Below, piece by piece: positions 50,212 to 62,000 of a DNA stretch of 64,000 nucleotides. Each line of letters starts with the position of its first letter. The stretch's first letter is position 1. The notes beneath the pieces are model-generated. The model searched no databases. It saw only the letters and a list, made by a program, of their open reading frames with translations, and was not told where the DNA came from. The position numbers and the translations under genes are program-made. Source of the stretch: Megalonaias nervosa (lineage: Eukaryota; Mollusca; Bivalvia; Unionida; Unionidae). The stretch lies in the NCBI GenBank assembly GCA_016617855.1, contig JAECUM010033273.1, forward strand, positions 1 through 64,000, in the 5' to 3' direction.

Positions 50212-53200
50212 GTGATTGGATTAATGTCAGGTTAATGTTTCTGTCTGTGTCAAATGAAACTAACAAGGTTCTTACAGCCCTTAAATTTAAATATCATAAG
50301 TTAACAGGATCTGATGGAAGACCCAGTTTAGAGTATAGTATAATCATGCAAACTTCCTTAAGATCTTTAAGTTTCATTCATTCCTTCATCTCATATTAGA
50401 CTGAACATTTCTGCATCCATCTGAGTCTAACATTGATAACTTGCTAAATTCAAATAACTGGAAAAAATATGAAATTTTGTAGAATATGGCAGTTTTCAGT
50501 TTGCATGGTAGAAATTCTTTACATCCTTGCAATCAAATTTTATGACGTGTTAAATATTTTAGGTTTAAAGGATAAACATGGAAAAAGGGCAAGAAAAGGA
50601 AAGATATTAACTTGGCTGTATGAATCAAGGACATATTAACAAACTAATTTGTCATATCCATCTTGAAGCCTTGATAACATAGTAGACTGTTAAAATTTGG
50701 GCTTTGTCGTAATTTTGTTGGCTTTGAAAAGTTGGCATCTGTGTCATGGATGTAGGGTAATTGGTTTTGTCTGATGCTTTATACGTCTTCCGGTAGAATC
50801 TGTTTGATTCCATTTGTACCTTAGTTTTCTACTTTAGTGATTGAAATATTTGTCAGCCTGCCTGTTTTTGAATATTGCTGTTGCTAGTCAGGTAACTTAA
50901 ATAGTTTTGCCTTTAGAAGTGCAAGGTATCAATATTTTCCTTTTTTACTGTTGCTATAGAAACAAAATGTAGCATCAGCTGTATAAAAATTGGGAGTATC
51001 AGGCAGTGGAATACATGTACTAGCAAAAGTCATATAAAAACTGAGATTGTTGGATGACTGGGAATAAGTTATCAGTAGATGACTATTGTTCTCAAAATGC
51101 ATTAATCATTGTAAAGTGTTAATACTGTATCATGGTTTGTTTAATATTATGTACACAGTAAATTTTAATACTTTTGCAGATATGAACTACATTTAAAATT
51201 GATTGTCATCTGTATCCAAATTGTCCGAATGTCCACCCTGTAAACCTGGGATGAGTACATTTCTTTGACTTCATACTGGTGTACATATATAGCACTGTTC
51301 ACTGTTCTGTACCTGGAAATGACCTGTAGCAAGGACATGGCAACCTGCTCATGCACTGGTCATGCAGTATGTACAACACCTAAGTTGTTTCCAGGCAGAT
51401 AAACTCTGGTTCTATGTAGTTTGTAGTAGGACTTGACTTATACATGAATATATACAGTATTGTTCACTTGTATAACCTTCATCCATAATGTCATTTTACT
51501 TAATTGAAAGTCTATACCTGTTGGTGACACATCACAAACATCGATCTCTCAACCTATGAACCAATCTTAACACATGAAGTTATTTCATGTTAATGAATCA
51601 CTATAGCAAGTACACCACCTTCTCAACATCCCAGTAACAATAATAGTATGTCCTTCATTTGTCATTTTTCATTATCTCACATCATTGTAATATTCTTAGA
51701 AGTCACCTGGACATTCCCTTCATATTGACTTACTGACTTGAATGGACTGATCTATTTTCAGTCTCATGGAGTTCAGGATCTCAAGCTTTTTTTGGCTATG
51801 CATCATTCTCACTGTACATGTGACTGTCACAGACAGGTTCCTTATCTGTGTTCTTGTGACCCGTATTTAAAAATTATTATGTGGTCATGATTACTGAGAT
51901 ACTTGTTACAATCCATTTTGACTCTTAGAAAATAAATGTACACATCTAATTGGATATAACTATTAATAATAGTATTACTTCCCTTGACTTGTTTTACACT
52001 TTTCATGACTTTCCATCATTGGATCTATAATTTATGCACTTATTAAAGATTATCAGGTGAAACAAGATGAACTCAAATTGCATCAAGAGTGTTTGTTTAT
52101 AACAACAGAATAATGGATATATTTCATTGAGTGGGTAAAAATACTATAGACTTTTACCCACAAGATGAAATATATACATGTACAAGCTAATTTTTTATTT
52201 TACTTAATGCTGAAACATGTTCATTAACTGAAGTGTATAACTGATTGAAGTAGCAGATTTCCTTTGTTTATGTGAGCCATTTACCATTTTTGTTCTGCTA
52301 TGTTTTTGTGTACATTTGCACAGAAAATATGACTAGTAACATAATTCTCTTTATTGTTTTAAGGAAAGAAAGGACATACATGGAAACGAAAAAATTGAAC
52401 AAAAGAATTCAGTTCATTATAAGTGAGAGTCAGTCATGGTTCTTTGTGTGATCACTGACATGTTTCCAATCAACTGATCAATTGACAACATGGCAGATGA
52501 AATTCTTTGTTAATAATGTACAGAGAAAGAAGTTTGTGAGTGAAAATATAAAATTGATAAATTATTTCTCTTGGAAAATAGAATCACAGGCTAGCATAAC
52601 ATTAATATTAATTTTTATGACCTGTTTTCATATTTATAAATTATTGTCCTTATGATTTATTAGATAATGGATGTTATTCTTACATACAGCATGCATCATA
52701 TTATCATCAGATGAAAATAATGATTTTTTTTCACATGTTGTGGCAGATTTGCACCTCCATATATTTCTACTTTTTCAGTAGCATTGTTCATTTTAGTATT
52801 ATTTTAATTTTATCATTTTAATTTTATTTCCTAGACAGTCATTATGAACAATTAAGACATTTTGTCTTCATTGATTTTTCATATCAACTTGTGACTTTCT
52901 TCACCTCATTATGAAGTTCCCTTTTTGACAAAAAATCTTAAAATGTCTTTGTTTCACTTAATTCATGAACTTTCCATTGTGTCAGCTGTAAACTAGGTCA
53001 GATTTGAGCAGTGTGCATCAGATTTATTTACTGCACATTCATCATCTAGCTGTATAAGTTGCATAAATCATAACCTGTGTTGATACTGATGGACAGTTTG
53101 AAGGTCATAAAATCAAGGAATATTTGCAGACAGATCTGTCCAGAGGACATCAGTGTTCATTTTAGACATTGATATTTCTTGGGCTTCTTGAGCTACTGTC

Positions 53201-54616
53201 GCTTGAAGGGTCCTTCTGATGATATGTACAAAATATTTCCAGATCAAATCCTATGCTTGACAGCTATAAATCTAAGTGGAATAGCACAACCTTATGTCCT
53301 GTGGCCATTTAAAATTTTGTTGCTACATTCATCTGTTATCAAATGCAGGTAAATGTCTAATCTGTACGCTGGTGTGTTCGAGACAGATTTGTATGCAGCA
53401 AAATTGTACACTAATAAACATCAGAGCCATAAATTGTCCATCAGTATCAACACAGGTTTGGGGGCCTGATTTATCATACTAGAAATTGACAATGATAGAC
53501 TGCATGAAGAAATTCTAAACAACAGCAATACACTACAGTTTATATTTAATAGTACATGTATTTAAATTTTACTTGACTTTTTCTTTTCCTCCTGATGTTC
53601 TTGGTAATTACTTCGAGTTTTTTTTGATGATTTCTATGATTAAGTGTCCACCATTTTATTCAGGTATTTTTTGCACACCCAGCCACTCTCATTTTTTACT
53701 GATCATTTTCACCATACCCAGAAGTCATTCACTATGTCTTGTTAATGACAGGACTTATTTGTAATAATTGTCACATTGTCACATGTTTTGTGTTGATTAC
53801 AGCTGAATAATATTGACACGTGTTAAATTTTTTACATAAAGTATTTTTTCCTGGTAGTCACCTCTTGGCTGGTCTAGGAGGCATGTCCAGTTTTAAATTG
53901 GGGGGTGGGGGTGGGTGAGTGGCCTCATCAGAATTAAAAGCTTTCCTAAATAAAACTTTGTCAAATTTTGTATAAAAGAATGGAATGGAATTATCACCAT
54001 ATTGTAAGCTTGTCATGGTACATTTACAGTAAATTATTTATTCTTTTAAAATTTGTAGGAACCTTTTATTCAATTAAAGTAATTGTTGTAATTATTAATT
54101 CATCTCACATAATCGTATATTTATTTGTTCTCATTTGATCCTTAGCTAAGTGGTTTCCGTCTTTACATAAATTTAGCAAATCAACTCTTTAAAGGAAATT
54201 TGTTACCTGTGTGAAAACACTTGGGTCGCTATTTCAAAATCTTTATTGTTTTTAATGGCTTTAGGTTTTTTTTCAAGCAGATGCCACCCAAAGCTTGGAA
54301 TGTCAATAAAAATTGTATCATGCATCATTCTTTAGAAAGGTATTCTAAATCAGATAGTCTATGTTCAGTAATGGATATTATAATAACCTTTCCATTTTAG
54401 ATGATTCTTCCGTTTATTTATCTATACTCATCATTTCACGAGGTACTGTAAAAATCAGGTATTCATTTCATTCTGTCACCAGATGTCCAAGTATATACAC
54501 ATTCATATATTGTATCATATATTTTCTGTTCTAGACTAATTTTGCAAATTTTTATTTGTATATTTATTGCTTCTTTTCTCTCATCTTTTGAATTTGTTCT
54601 GTGCACAACATTTTAG
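50212..54616. other. intron, mostly unique
   Basis: A 24-base-arm hairpin lies at 52117-52175. A phase-compatible open 42-base segment at 54401-54442 is noted as a doubtful exon. No larger repeat is seen. Confidence 0.5.
52117..52175. repeat. inverted repeat (hairpin), ~24-base arms
   Basis: The arms are atatatttcattgagtggg + taaaa and ttttacccacaagatgaaat + atat, nearly perfect, with an 11-base loop. It could be a very short foldback element or a transcript hairpin. Confidence 0.8.
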
Positions 54617-54664
54617 AACCTTTAAAACAAAGCCCTTTGCCCCAAACCCAAGTTGAAGTGGAAG
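54617..54664 (+). CDS. ODAD4: ODAD4 tail exon (EPLKQSPLPQTQVEVE)
   Basis: The acceptor is acaacattttag at 54616. Two phase-1 donors are possible. The one used here is gaag|GTGAAG at 54665 (48 bases, the same length as modules 1 and 2, closer to consensus). The other is ggag|GTTTAA at 54689 (72 bases, adding GEETERTG). Both keep the frame, so both could be used. The peptide is Gln/Pro/Glu-rich and opens with EPLK, like the EPEK of modules 3 and 4. Confidence 0.7.
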
Positions 54665-56080
54665 GTGAAGAAACTGAAAGGACAGGAGGTTTAATTCCAT
54701 TTGTTTCTGCATGAATTGAATATCCATCCTGATTAAACAACCACCCACAAAAGACTTTATACTTCTGAACTATTCATAAATTCATTTCAAAAACATTTAT
54801 TCCTATAGTGGCAAGTATATGTTTCTTCAGCATACAAAGCTATAATCTTCTGCCGTCTGCCCTTTTTCTGTGAACATTGCATTGTATTTCAGCAATCACT
54901 TTTTTAAATAAAAATCAAATTTCAGAAAATATGACCAAGTCTTAATTACTTTTTGTAGTAATCAGTAATCTGTTAAAGACAGATACATTGCAAAACAGTT
55001 GTTAGATTTTTATTTTACAGGTTTCTTAACTTTATTAGATTTTGGGCCTAATGTTTTTCAGGTTACTTCTGCATTTTGTTCAGTGCTGCACTTCAAATTT
55101 AGATGAATTTTTAATTAAACATCTAGCAAGAGCTTCTATTCCAAGACAATGTTTTATTTATACACAATAAATCTATGGGATACACCACATCATTGCATGG
55201 CATTCAAAAATCTTGTGTAGGTTACTACCTAATAATATGATTATTGTCAACCAATAATTCTTTTAGAATTGTCAAACATTCCCACTTTTGTCTTTGTTCA
55301 TAAGTTTAAAATCTAATTTTATGATGTCGATATTCGTATTGATTAATTAGAGCACAGACTGGCAGAAATTTGAATGATTTGATTGGATTGTAATATTTTG
55401 CAGTAAATGTGTGAGTCAGTACAAAACACTAAAGTGCTTGAATGATGAAGAATATTTTTAAATTCTTGACATTTAGTATCAACACAATCGTGGTTTTAAA
55501 GAAGTATAAAATCTAGAGTGTACGTTCCTCTTGTGTATTGAATTCATGCTGTTTGCATGTTTGCATGTTTTTCTTTAAAACAAAATATTATACATGGTTT
55601 ACAATGCAATATTTAGAAATAAAACTGTATGAATAATGTATACATCATATGAAATTCTTCCTTCCTTTGTGCCAGAGTTTAATTTTAATCACATTCCCTT
55701 GCATATTTTTGTTGACCTACATAGTAAGAAATGTATAGGGGAATACTTCCAATGTTGACCTACATGGCAATACCTCCAATATTTTCCAGTCCATTTATTG
55801 AATGATCATGGTATATAACGTAAAGCATCTTTACTTGCATATATACCAGGAACTCTCACATCAGGTAGTGTGTATGAATTTCTGGGGGTTGGGGGAGGGT
55901 TAAGGACATCTTGTATCATTTACACAAAAAAGGCATTTCTGGTCTTTTAACAAGTCATAAATCTGAAACAGATGTCATTGATTTATTCCTTTTATTAATA
56001 TTACAGTGGTTTATTTTACATTCATTCAGTTTCAGAGTATTTTGTTATTATAATTATTCAGATACATGTACTTGTAATTG

Positions 56081-56082
<2 letters not shown>

Positions 56083-56127
<45 letters not shown>
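56083..56127. repeat. (AT)n microsatellite
   Basis: About 22 AT units. Confidence 0.95.
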
Positions 56128-56128
<1 letters not shown>

Positions 56129-57849
56129 CATTGGAAAACTTTCTGCTCCATTGTATTCCCAATCTCCATATAAATCCCTTATCCTTTTTTTTTTTCCTTT
56201 TAATATATGTACATTATTTATGTGATTACCTCTATGATTATATTTTTTTAAAGTCTTAATTTAGGCCTTAGTTGAAGAATATAATTAATTTGTTTTCAGT
56301 ATACAGAGTTACTAACACTGTTTTAAGTTAATGATGCCATTTATATAACATGTTGTTTGACAAGTTATTAAATGTTTATTTCTGATTATGTTTGCTATTA
56401 ATGTAAATATAACGTGTCATATTTTCTATTTTCTAACACTGATGATATTTGTCTAAAGCTTTTGTTTGCTTTTGCGTTGAGTAACCTTGAGAGATTTTAT
56501 TTTGTTTCTTTTAATCAGAAGCGTCGTGTGTCCTTAGAATGATTTAGACTTGTATGCCTAAGAGTACTTTCAAGTGAAAAGTTGTTTGAATTTGGAGAAT
56601 AATGTTTTCTTGTGAGCACAGAAATTTGTGGAAATGCATCTCCATTAAAAAAACTTTTTTAATTGTTGTTCATCTTGAAAGTGGATTATTGAGAGTTTGT
56701 TACAATATTTATAACAACAAATGTTTGGTGAGAGGTCAGAACACCCATAGCTGAAACATGTAGAGGTTATCCATTCCTTTTGAAATCGTAAGTTGTTGGT
56801 TCAGTTTAATCCATGTTGGAGGCATGTGATATTTTTGTAACTTGTTTAAAGAAGCTTCCTCTGTATAGGTTTTATTTCTTCAGTCCGTGTATTTCCCTCC
56901 ACATGTCAAATTACAGCTTCGGCTGTTGAACAGTACATATGCACATGCTAGTCATATTGTCCCTCACTGTAAAGCCCCTCAATATATAGCTTCTGTATTG
57001 CAAGTATGATCATAGATCCATTGAAATTGGTAGAATTTTATTTTATAATTGCTATTTTATTTCACTGCATTGCCCTTTTTTAGTTCATTATTATCATCTG
57101 TAATTTGTAGTTCAGTTCATTACTTTATCAACCTCATTATAATGTGACTTTATAATATTAAATACTATGTTTTGTTTTGTAACACTGTTAGAACATGACC
57201 TTGTTGGGACATCGCTCAATATAATGCTTTCTCACTTATATGGCAAGTCATTTTATGGCTCCCATAATCAGTGTTATAAAGATGTAAAACTTGACTAGCT
57301 TTGAAAGATACACATTAACAAATTTTTTAAAAATTTATTTTAATATATTAATCAATCTCTTTTAACAAATGATGCTGTTGGGACATTCTTCATTGGATGA
57401 ATAGTTATTTCCTTCTGTATTCCTGCAATAAATCATTCATCTGCTTTTCCTCAATTTCTTTATACAACATTGTTAAGCATGACTGGCTTATTTTAGCAAA
57501 AGATATTAATACTTTCCAAACATTTATCTATTATGAAATGTTTGAAAAAGTTTTTAATTGAAATCATACCTGTGCTGAATTATATACGATCAGTTTAGAA
57601 TAGCTTTTTTTGTAGAACAGTATCACATAATCTTGCTGTTACAGTAGTATTAAATTATTTTAGAAACATATCCAGAGAAGGGACGTTTTGTGTATTGTGT
57701 AATCAAAATATCATTGAAAGGATATAACTTTCTACTTGTTTTTCTATTGTATTGAGATCTTCAAGACAAATGTTTACCTAGGTTCTATTGCTTTTGTCCG
57801 ACATAATGCAAATTTGAATCTCATTTCTTGTCATTCGATTGGTTAAATA

Positions 57850-58385
57850 CAGTACCAGTCACTATAGCTCATTATTGTAACATGGTTCCTGTATATGGCA
57901 GATATGATCATGGATTCCATTTTATTAAGTGGTAGTGAAGTTATATAATCATTTACATCATTATAAGGCAGTCTCACTATAAGGCTCATCATTATAACAT
58001 GGTTCCTGTATAAAGCAAATATGATCATGGATTCCATTTCATTAAGTGGTAGTGAAGTTATATTATCATTTACATCATTATAAGGCAGTCTCAGTATAAG
58101 GCTCATCATTATAACATGGTTCCTGTATAATGCAAGTAGGGTTATGGATTTCATTTCATCATGTACTTCATTATAAGGCAGTCTCACTATAATACTCATC
58201 ATTATAACATGGTTCCTGTATAAGGCAAATGTGATTTTAGATTCCTTTTTGTCATGTGATAGTCAAGTTATATGTATCATGTACTTCCTTATAAGGCAGT
58301 CTCACTATAAGGCTCATCATGATAACATGGTTCCTGTATAAGTCAAGTATGGACATAGATACCATTTCATGATATCATAACAGGC
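57850..58385. repeat. ~116-bp tandem repeat, opposite-strand copy of the 8900-9630 units
   Basis: Four to five units run through cattataacatggttcctgt, atgatcatggattccatttc and cattataaggcagtctcact. These are the reverse complement of the units in 8900-9630. The left edge (atacagtaccagtcactata) resembles the terminal acagtactccctc of that element. The right edge is blurred. Confidence 0.85.
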
Positions 58386-59072
58386 CTATTCTCCAGATAT
58401 TTGTTGTCAAAGTAGAGACACTATTAGCAACATTTAGAATACTTTGTTCATTAAAGCCTTTTACCCTGAATGACACAGGATGACATATTATTAATTGTCC
58501 CTTTCAGATAAATAAAATCAGTATTGTTATTTTATTACTAATTTAATTTCAAGACAGAATATTGCAATATAATAATTCCAATTTGTACAAATTGACCAAG
58601 TTTTCTACAGTCTTATTGGATGTAAATGGTCTCATGATACTCATCTAGAATCTTTTACACTTCGATAAATTCTGCAGACTACTTTTGGTTCCCTCTTTTT
58701 CCAGATCATTTTATGTGAAGCTTTACCTATACGAACACCTTACACCATGATAATAACAACAACAAGCTCCACCCACCCATCCCTGTGATTTCCAATCAAA
58801 ATTTACAAACTCCAGATTAAAACTCTCCATTAGAAGTTAAAATCATGTAATTCCACAGACCTTCCTGCACTCCAATACAAGCCAGTCTTCAGAAATCATT
58901 GCATTTTGCTTCAACAGTATGTCCCAGCAGCTGTTATAAAAGGTCAAGGTCATAAGATGAGTAAGAGATCACCCATATAATGGAAATGAGATTGCTTTTG
59001 AAATATTAAAAACAGGAATAGCCTGGCTTATAAGCATCAGCCATTTTTTTTATTAATTAAACAAATGATCAT

Positions 59073-59167
59073 GCCGCAGTGCTAGACATCACCATAAGCT
59101 GTCACACTGCAGACATCATAGTGATATGACTAAAATTATTAAAACTATGTTAAAAATCCAAATCATG

Positions 59168-59222
<55 letters not shown>
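59073..59222 (+). mobile_element. 5'-truncated CA-tailed SINE with 14-bp TSD
   Basis: It carries the last ~150 bp of the family (gccgcagtgctagacatcac ... gttaaaaatccaaatca, then (CA)n). The flanks are the identical 14-mer aaacaaatgatcat at 59059-59072 and 59223-59236. 5' truncation with a direct repeat is the mark of target-primed reverse transcription. Confidence 0.92.
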
Positions 59223-59227
<5 letters not shown>

Positions 59228-59450
59228 AATGATCATAACAAACATCTTAAATCACTGGCATGACCTGTTATGACACTCTACCATATATTACTGTATAAAA
59301 ATCAACAACTCTTGGCTAACAATGATGGAGTTATGTATTCTGTTGCAGTGAAGAGTCTAATGAAAGAAACTTAGAACTTCCTAAAAGTGGATGCTTTGTT
59401 GATGAAATCAGCTGATATGATGACAAAAAGGACGTCAATTTGTAATTATA

Positions 59451-59605
59451 AGGATTAAATGATCATGGATGGGTATTTATCAATGTGTAAATTTTATCTA
59501 ATCACTCACAAAGTTTACATAAAGTCTGAAGGACTTTATTTATTTTATGAGTGATTAGGTAAAATTTACACATCCATAAATACCCAACCATGATCATTTA
59601 ATCCT
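59451..59605. mobile_element. 155-bp foldback element
   Basis: Arms of about 65 bases are near-perfect inverted copies: aggattaaatgatcatgg, gggtatttat, gtgtaaattttatctaatca on the left, and tgattaggtaaaatttacac, ccatgatcatttaatcct on the right. The loop is short (acataaagtctgaagga). The bases ATA stand on either side. It is a hairpin-type MITE or a palindromic insertion. Confidence 0.85.
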
Positions 59606-59933
59606 ATAGTAAATGACAGTTTTATCTCTGATTTTCAAGACATAGGTGGGTAGATAATCCACTCTTTCATCTGTCGCACGCAAACCCACACACCCACATG
59701 CACCCACACACAAATGGAACCCTATTCAGGTTGAATTATCAGTAAATTATGGTCACTTTGGTATAGATATGTCAATGTTGTCCTTGATTCACGTCACATG
59801 GAACCTTTCTGTCTATTTTATTATATCATGTCCTCACACAAAATTATATTCAGTGGTTTCTTTGGTATTTCTGCACCCTGAGTATAGTTTAGTTATTCTA
59901 TTACAATTTCCTATATTTCTTTATTTTCGATAG

Positions 59934-59963
59934 GTGATGAAGAAAACATAAAAGTGACACATG
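59934..59963 (+). CDS. ODAD4: ODAD4 30-nt tail exon, terminal-unit copy 1 (GDEENIKVTH)
   Basis: The acceptor is ttttcgatag at 59933 and the donor is catg|GTGAGT. It is 30 bases, phase 1. It encodes GDEENIKVTH. If the donor is not used, the frame runs on as GESDEQEKF to a TAG at 59990-59992, with AATAAA at 60044; so this copy can act either as an internal or as a last exon. Copies 3 and 4 share the layout but have a longer middle (about 51-54 bases), deleted here or added there. Confidence 0.78.
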
Positions 59964-59992
59964 GTGAGTCAGATGAGCAGGAAAAGTTCTAG
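59964..59992 (+). other. ODAD4: possible alternative C-terminus after copy 1
   Basis: Read-through of the GTGAGT donor gives GESDEQEKF and a TAG. The paralogous extensions (GESDVGHPGN.. and GESDHGHPDQ..) keep the GESD and HP motifs open in two other copies, which hints that this was once, or still is, protein-coding. No transcript evidence is available here. Confidence 0.45.
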
Positions 59993-60043
59993 ATCTCAGT
60001 GTCAGTGATGATAACTGACCCTGCCAAAACCCATTATAATCTC

Positions 60044-60049
60044 AATAAA
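60044..60049 (+). terminator. AATAAA, possible alternative poly(A) signal, copy 1
   Basis: It lies 52 bases after the read-through stop of copy 1. The same spacing and context (ct-aataaa) recur in copies 3 and 4. Confidence 0.5.
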
Positions 60050-60068
60050 ACCTTTCTATCTCTCTTTT

Positions 60069-60071
<3 letters not shown>

Positions 60072-60134
<63 letters not shown>
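60072..60134. repeat. compound (CT)n(CA)n microsatellite, copy 1
   Basis: It follows the poly(A) signal. Equivalent tracts are at 60654-60709 and 61937-61999, at the same position in copies 2 and 3 of the unit. Confidence 0.95.
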
Positions 60135-60352
60135 TTTTCATAGCTTTTTCACTCTCTTGAATTTTCATCTAATTTCTTCTCCTACTGCTTCTGCTGTTAT
60201 TCTGTCTTTAATTATATCTACTACAAAATATCAGTTTGTTTCCTTTCTTTCCACTCTCTCACTTTCACACACACACAGACATTGAACCTATTCAAGTTAG
60301 ATTATCAGCAAATTTTTATTAACTTGTATTTATTTACATTTGATTGATCAAG

Positions 60353-60412
60353 AAGAAAATATATCTGAGAAAAGAAAAGTGATAAAGACAAAATTAAGGA
60401 GATGAATCGGAT
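60353..60412 (+). pseudogene. decayed pseudoexon, terminal-unit copy 2
   Basis: It aligns with the exons at 59934 and 61623: it reads EENISEKRKVIKTK in the shared phase, then meets TGA at 60403-60405. The acceptor has changed from gatag to gatcaag, and the GGTGAGTC donor has become AGATGAATC, without GT. The poly(A) signal is aagtaaa. All three signals are lost, so I do not count it as an exon. Confidence 0.72.
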
Positions 60413-60648
60413 GAAGTGTAGTCAAGAAAAGGAAAATTCTAGTGGGTTCAAAAGTCAATAATGATAAATGACCCCATCAAAATCGCATATAATTTAAGTA
60501 AAATTTCCCCCTTTTCTCTCTCTCTCTCTCTTGCACTTATATATTAAAGTTTTCACTATTTTTAATCCTTAGATATTTTGCTCTTCTCACTACTTCCACT
60601 TTTTTTCTCTTTAAATATCTCAGCTGTCTCTATTATAAGCAAAATTAT

Positions 60649-60653
<5 letters not shown>

Positions 60654-60707
<54 letters not shown>

Positions 60708-60709
60708 TA
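60654..60709. repeat. compound (CT)n(CA)n microsatellite, copy 2
   Basis: CT run then CA run, followed by catggaaccctgttcaagtt as in the other copies. Confidence 0.95.
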
Positions 60710-60779
60710 CACATGGAACCCTGTTCAAGTTAAATTATCAGCCAGTTTTAGTAACTTTTTTCAGGATCTGACTATATAA

Positions 60780-61622
60780 AGTTTTAAATCATTTTCAGAA
60801 AGTCTTTTCAGCATTATTTTTATTTCTACAAAATATATTTCATTATTTGTAAGCATTTAAAGATAAGCACAATGTACAATAGTCCTTCATTAATTACGAA
60901 AAAACCAATTAAGTATACATGCATTTTATCAAAATATATGTCAGGGTAGAGAAGCTATTACCAACAGACAGAATGTGTACTTTATTCAATTCTTTTTGTA
61001 ATACAGATTTGTTAAGGAAGACATATTATTAATTATGTTTACAAGCAAATCAAGAAAATCAGTCATTTTATGCTGTTGTTTAGGCAATGTGATAACTTTC
61101 AAGACATTCAGCCCTGATTAGAATCTTGTGCAAAAGTATTTTACCCTACTGCTGCCTCAAAGTGTGGTAATGGCACTGATTTTCAATACACATACATACA
61201 GACAGATATAGCACTAATGTTCAACTCCCAGGTAGGTTTTTATGGCATTAATTTCAGCTCACAGATAAAGACAGACTGATATAGCACTACTGCTCGACTC
61301 CCAGATAGATTTGATCATATGGAAATGATTTTCAACACACAAAGAGACAGACAGACAGACATGGCATTAATGTTCAACTCCTAGACAGATAGGTATGGTG
61401 CTTATTTTCAGCACATAGATAAATACTGCAAATTTCTTTAACAATTGCCAAATCCAATTATAGGTTTGTTCATAATGCACATTGCACATACCCTTTCAGT
61501 CTGTTTAATTTCATCACATTCTCCTTTGTAATAATAATTGAATATTCATCTAGTAAATGTACACCCTGTCCTTCGTGTAATTATTTCCCTTACAATTTCT
61601 CATATTTCTTCACTTTTGATAG
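60780..61622. other. intron with a local ~60-bp repeat
   Basis: At about 61190-61415, phrases such as atagcactaatgttcaactc, cagatagat and gacagacagacatggcatta recur about four times. Otherwise unique. Confidence 0.6.
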
Positions 61623-61703
61623 GTGATGGAGATAATACATCTGAAAATACAAAACATGAAGGTCCAAGAGAAACTTTGCCTCATGGAAGAAAGCATAAAG
61701 ATG
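61623..61703 (+). CDS. ODAD4: ODAD4 tail exon, terminal-unit copy 3
   Basis: The acceptor is acttttgatag at 61622 and the donor is gatg|GTGAGT. It is 81 bases, phase 1. It encodes GDGDNTSENTKHEGPRETLP, HGRKHKD. Its paralogue at 62802 shares the SPR/GPR, LP/SP, GRKH and D endings (RETLPHGRKHKD against RATSPRGRKHQD). The peptide is acidic first and then basic. Read-through of the donor gives GESDVGHPGNRKAQS and a TGA at 61748-61750. Confidence 0.82.
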
Positions 61704-61750
61704 GTGAGTCAGATGTAGGGCATCCAGGAAACAGAAAAGCACAAAGTTGA
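61704..61750 (+). other. ODAD4: possible alternative C-terminus after copy 3
   Basis: If the donor at 61704 is unused, 15 more residues (GESDVGHPGNRKAQS) precede a stop. AATAAA follows at 61789-61794. The GHP motif is shared with copy 4. Confidence 0.45.
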
Positions 61751-61788
61751 TGATGATTCGTGACTCTAGTGAAACCTCTTCTAATCTA

Positions 61789-61794
61789 AATAAA
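61789..61794 (+). terminator. AATAAA, possible alternative poly(A) signal, copy 3
   Basis: It is 39 bases after the read-through TGA, in the context ctaaataaaatct, the same as in copy 4 (ctaaataaaatgt). Confidence 0.5.
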
Positions 61795-61931
61795 ATCTCC
61801 ATTTCCTTCTTTGCAACATCTTGTAGCATTTTCACTTTCTTTAGTTCTCATTGCTCCTCTCACTATTTCCACTCATTCGCTCTCTTTGACTATGTGTTCT
61901 GTCTCTACTCCAAATAAAATTTTTTGTTTCA

Positions 61932-61936
<5 letters not shown>

Positions 61937-61999
<63 letters not shown>
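61937..61999. repeat. compound (CT)n(CA)n microsatellite, copy 3
   Basis: CT run then CA run. A SINE has landed directly at its CA end. Confidence 0.95.

Positions 62000-62000
<1 letters not shown>

Larger units (their letters stand above)
54665..59933. other. long intron with simple repeats and mobile elements
   Basis: It holds (AT)n at 56083-56127, the tandem element-like repeat at 57850-58385, the truncated SINE at 59073-59222 and the foldback at 59451-59605. At 59690-59745 a cacccacatgcacccacaca run followed by aaatggaaccctattcaggt matches the tail of the terminal-exon units that follow, so a fragment of one more unit is present there without a recognisable exon. Confidence 0.6.

Noticed and set aside
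57843..58202. 119-codon minus-strand frame
   Set aside because: It lies wholly inside the ~116-bp tandem repeat. The peptide repeats with the DNA.
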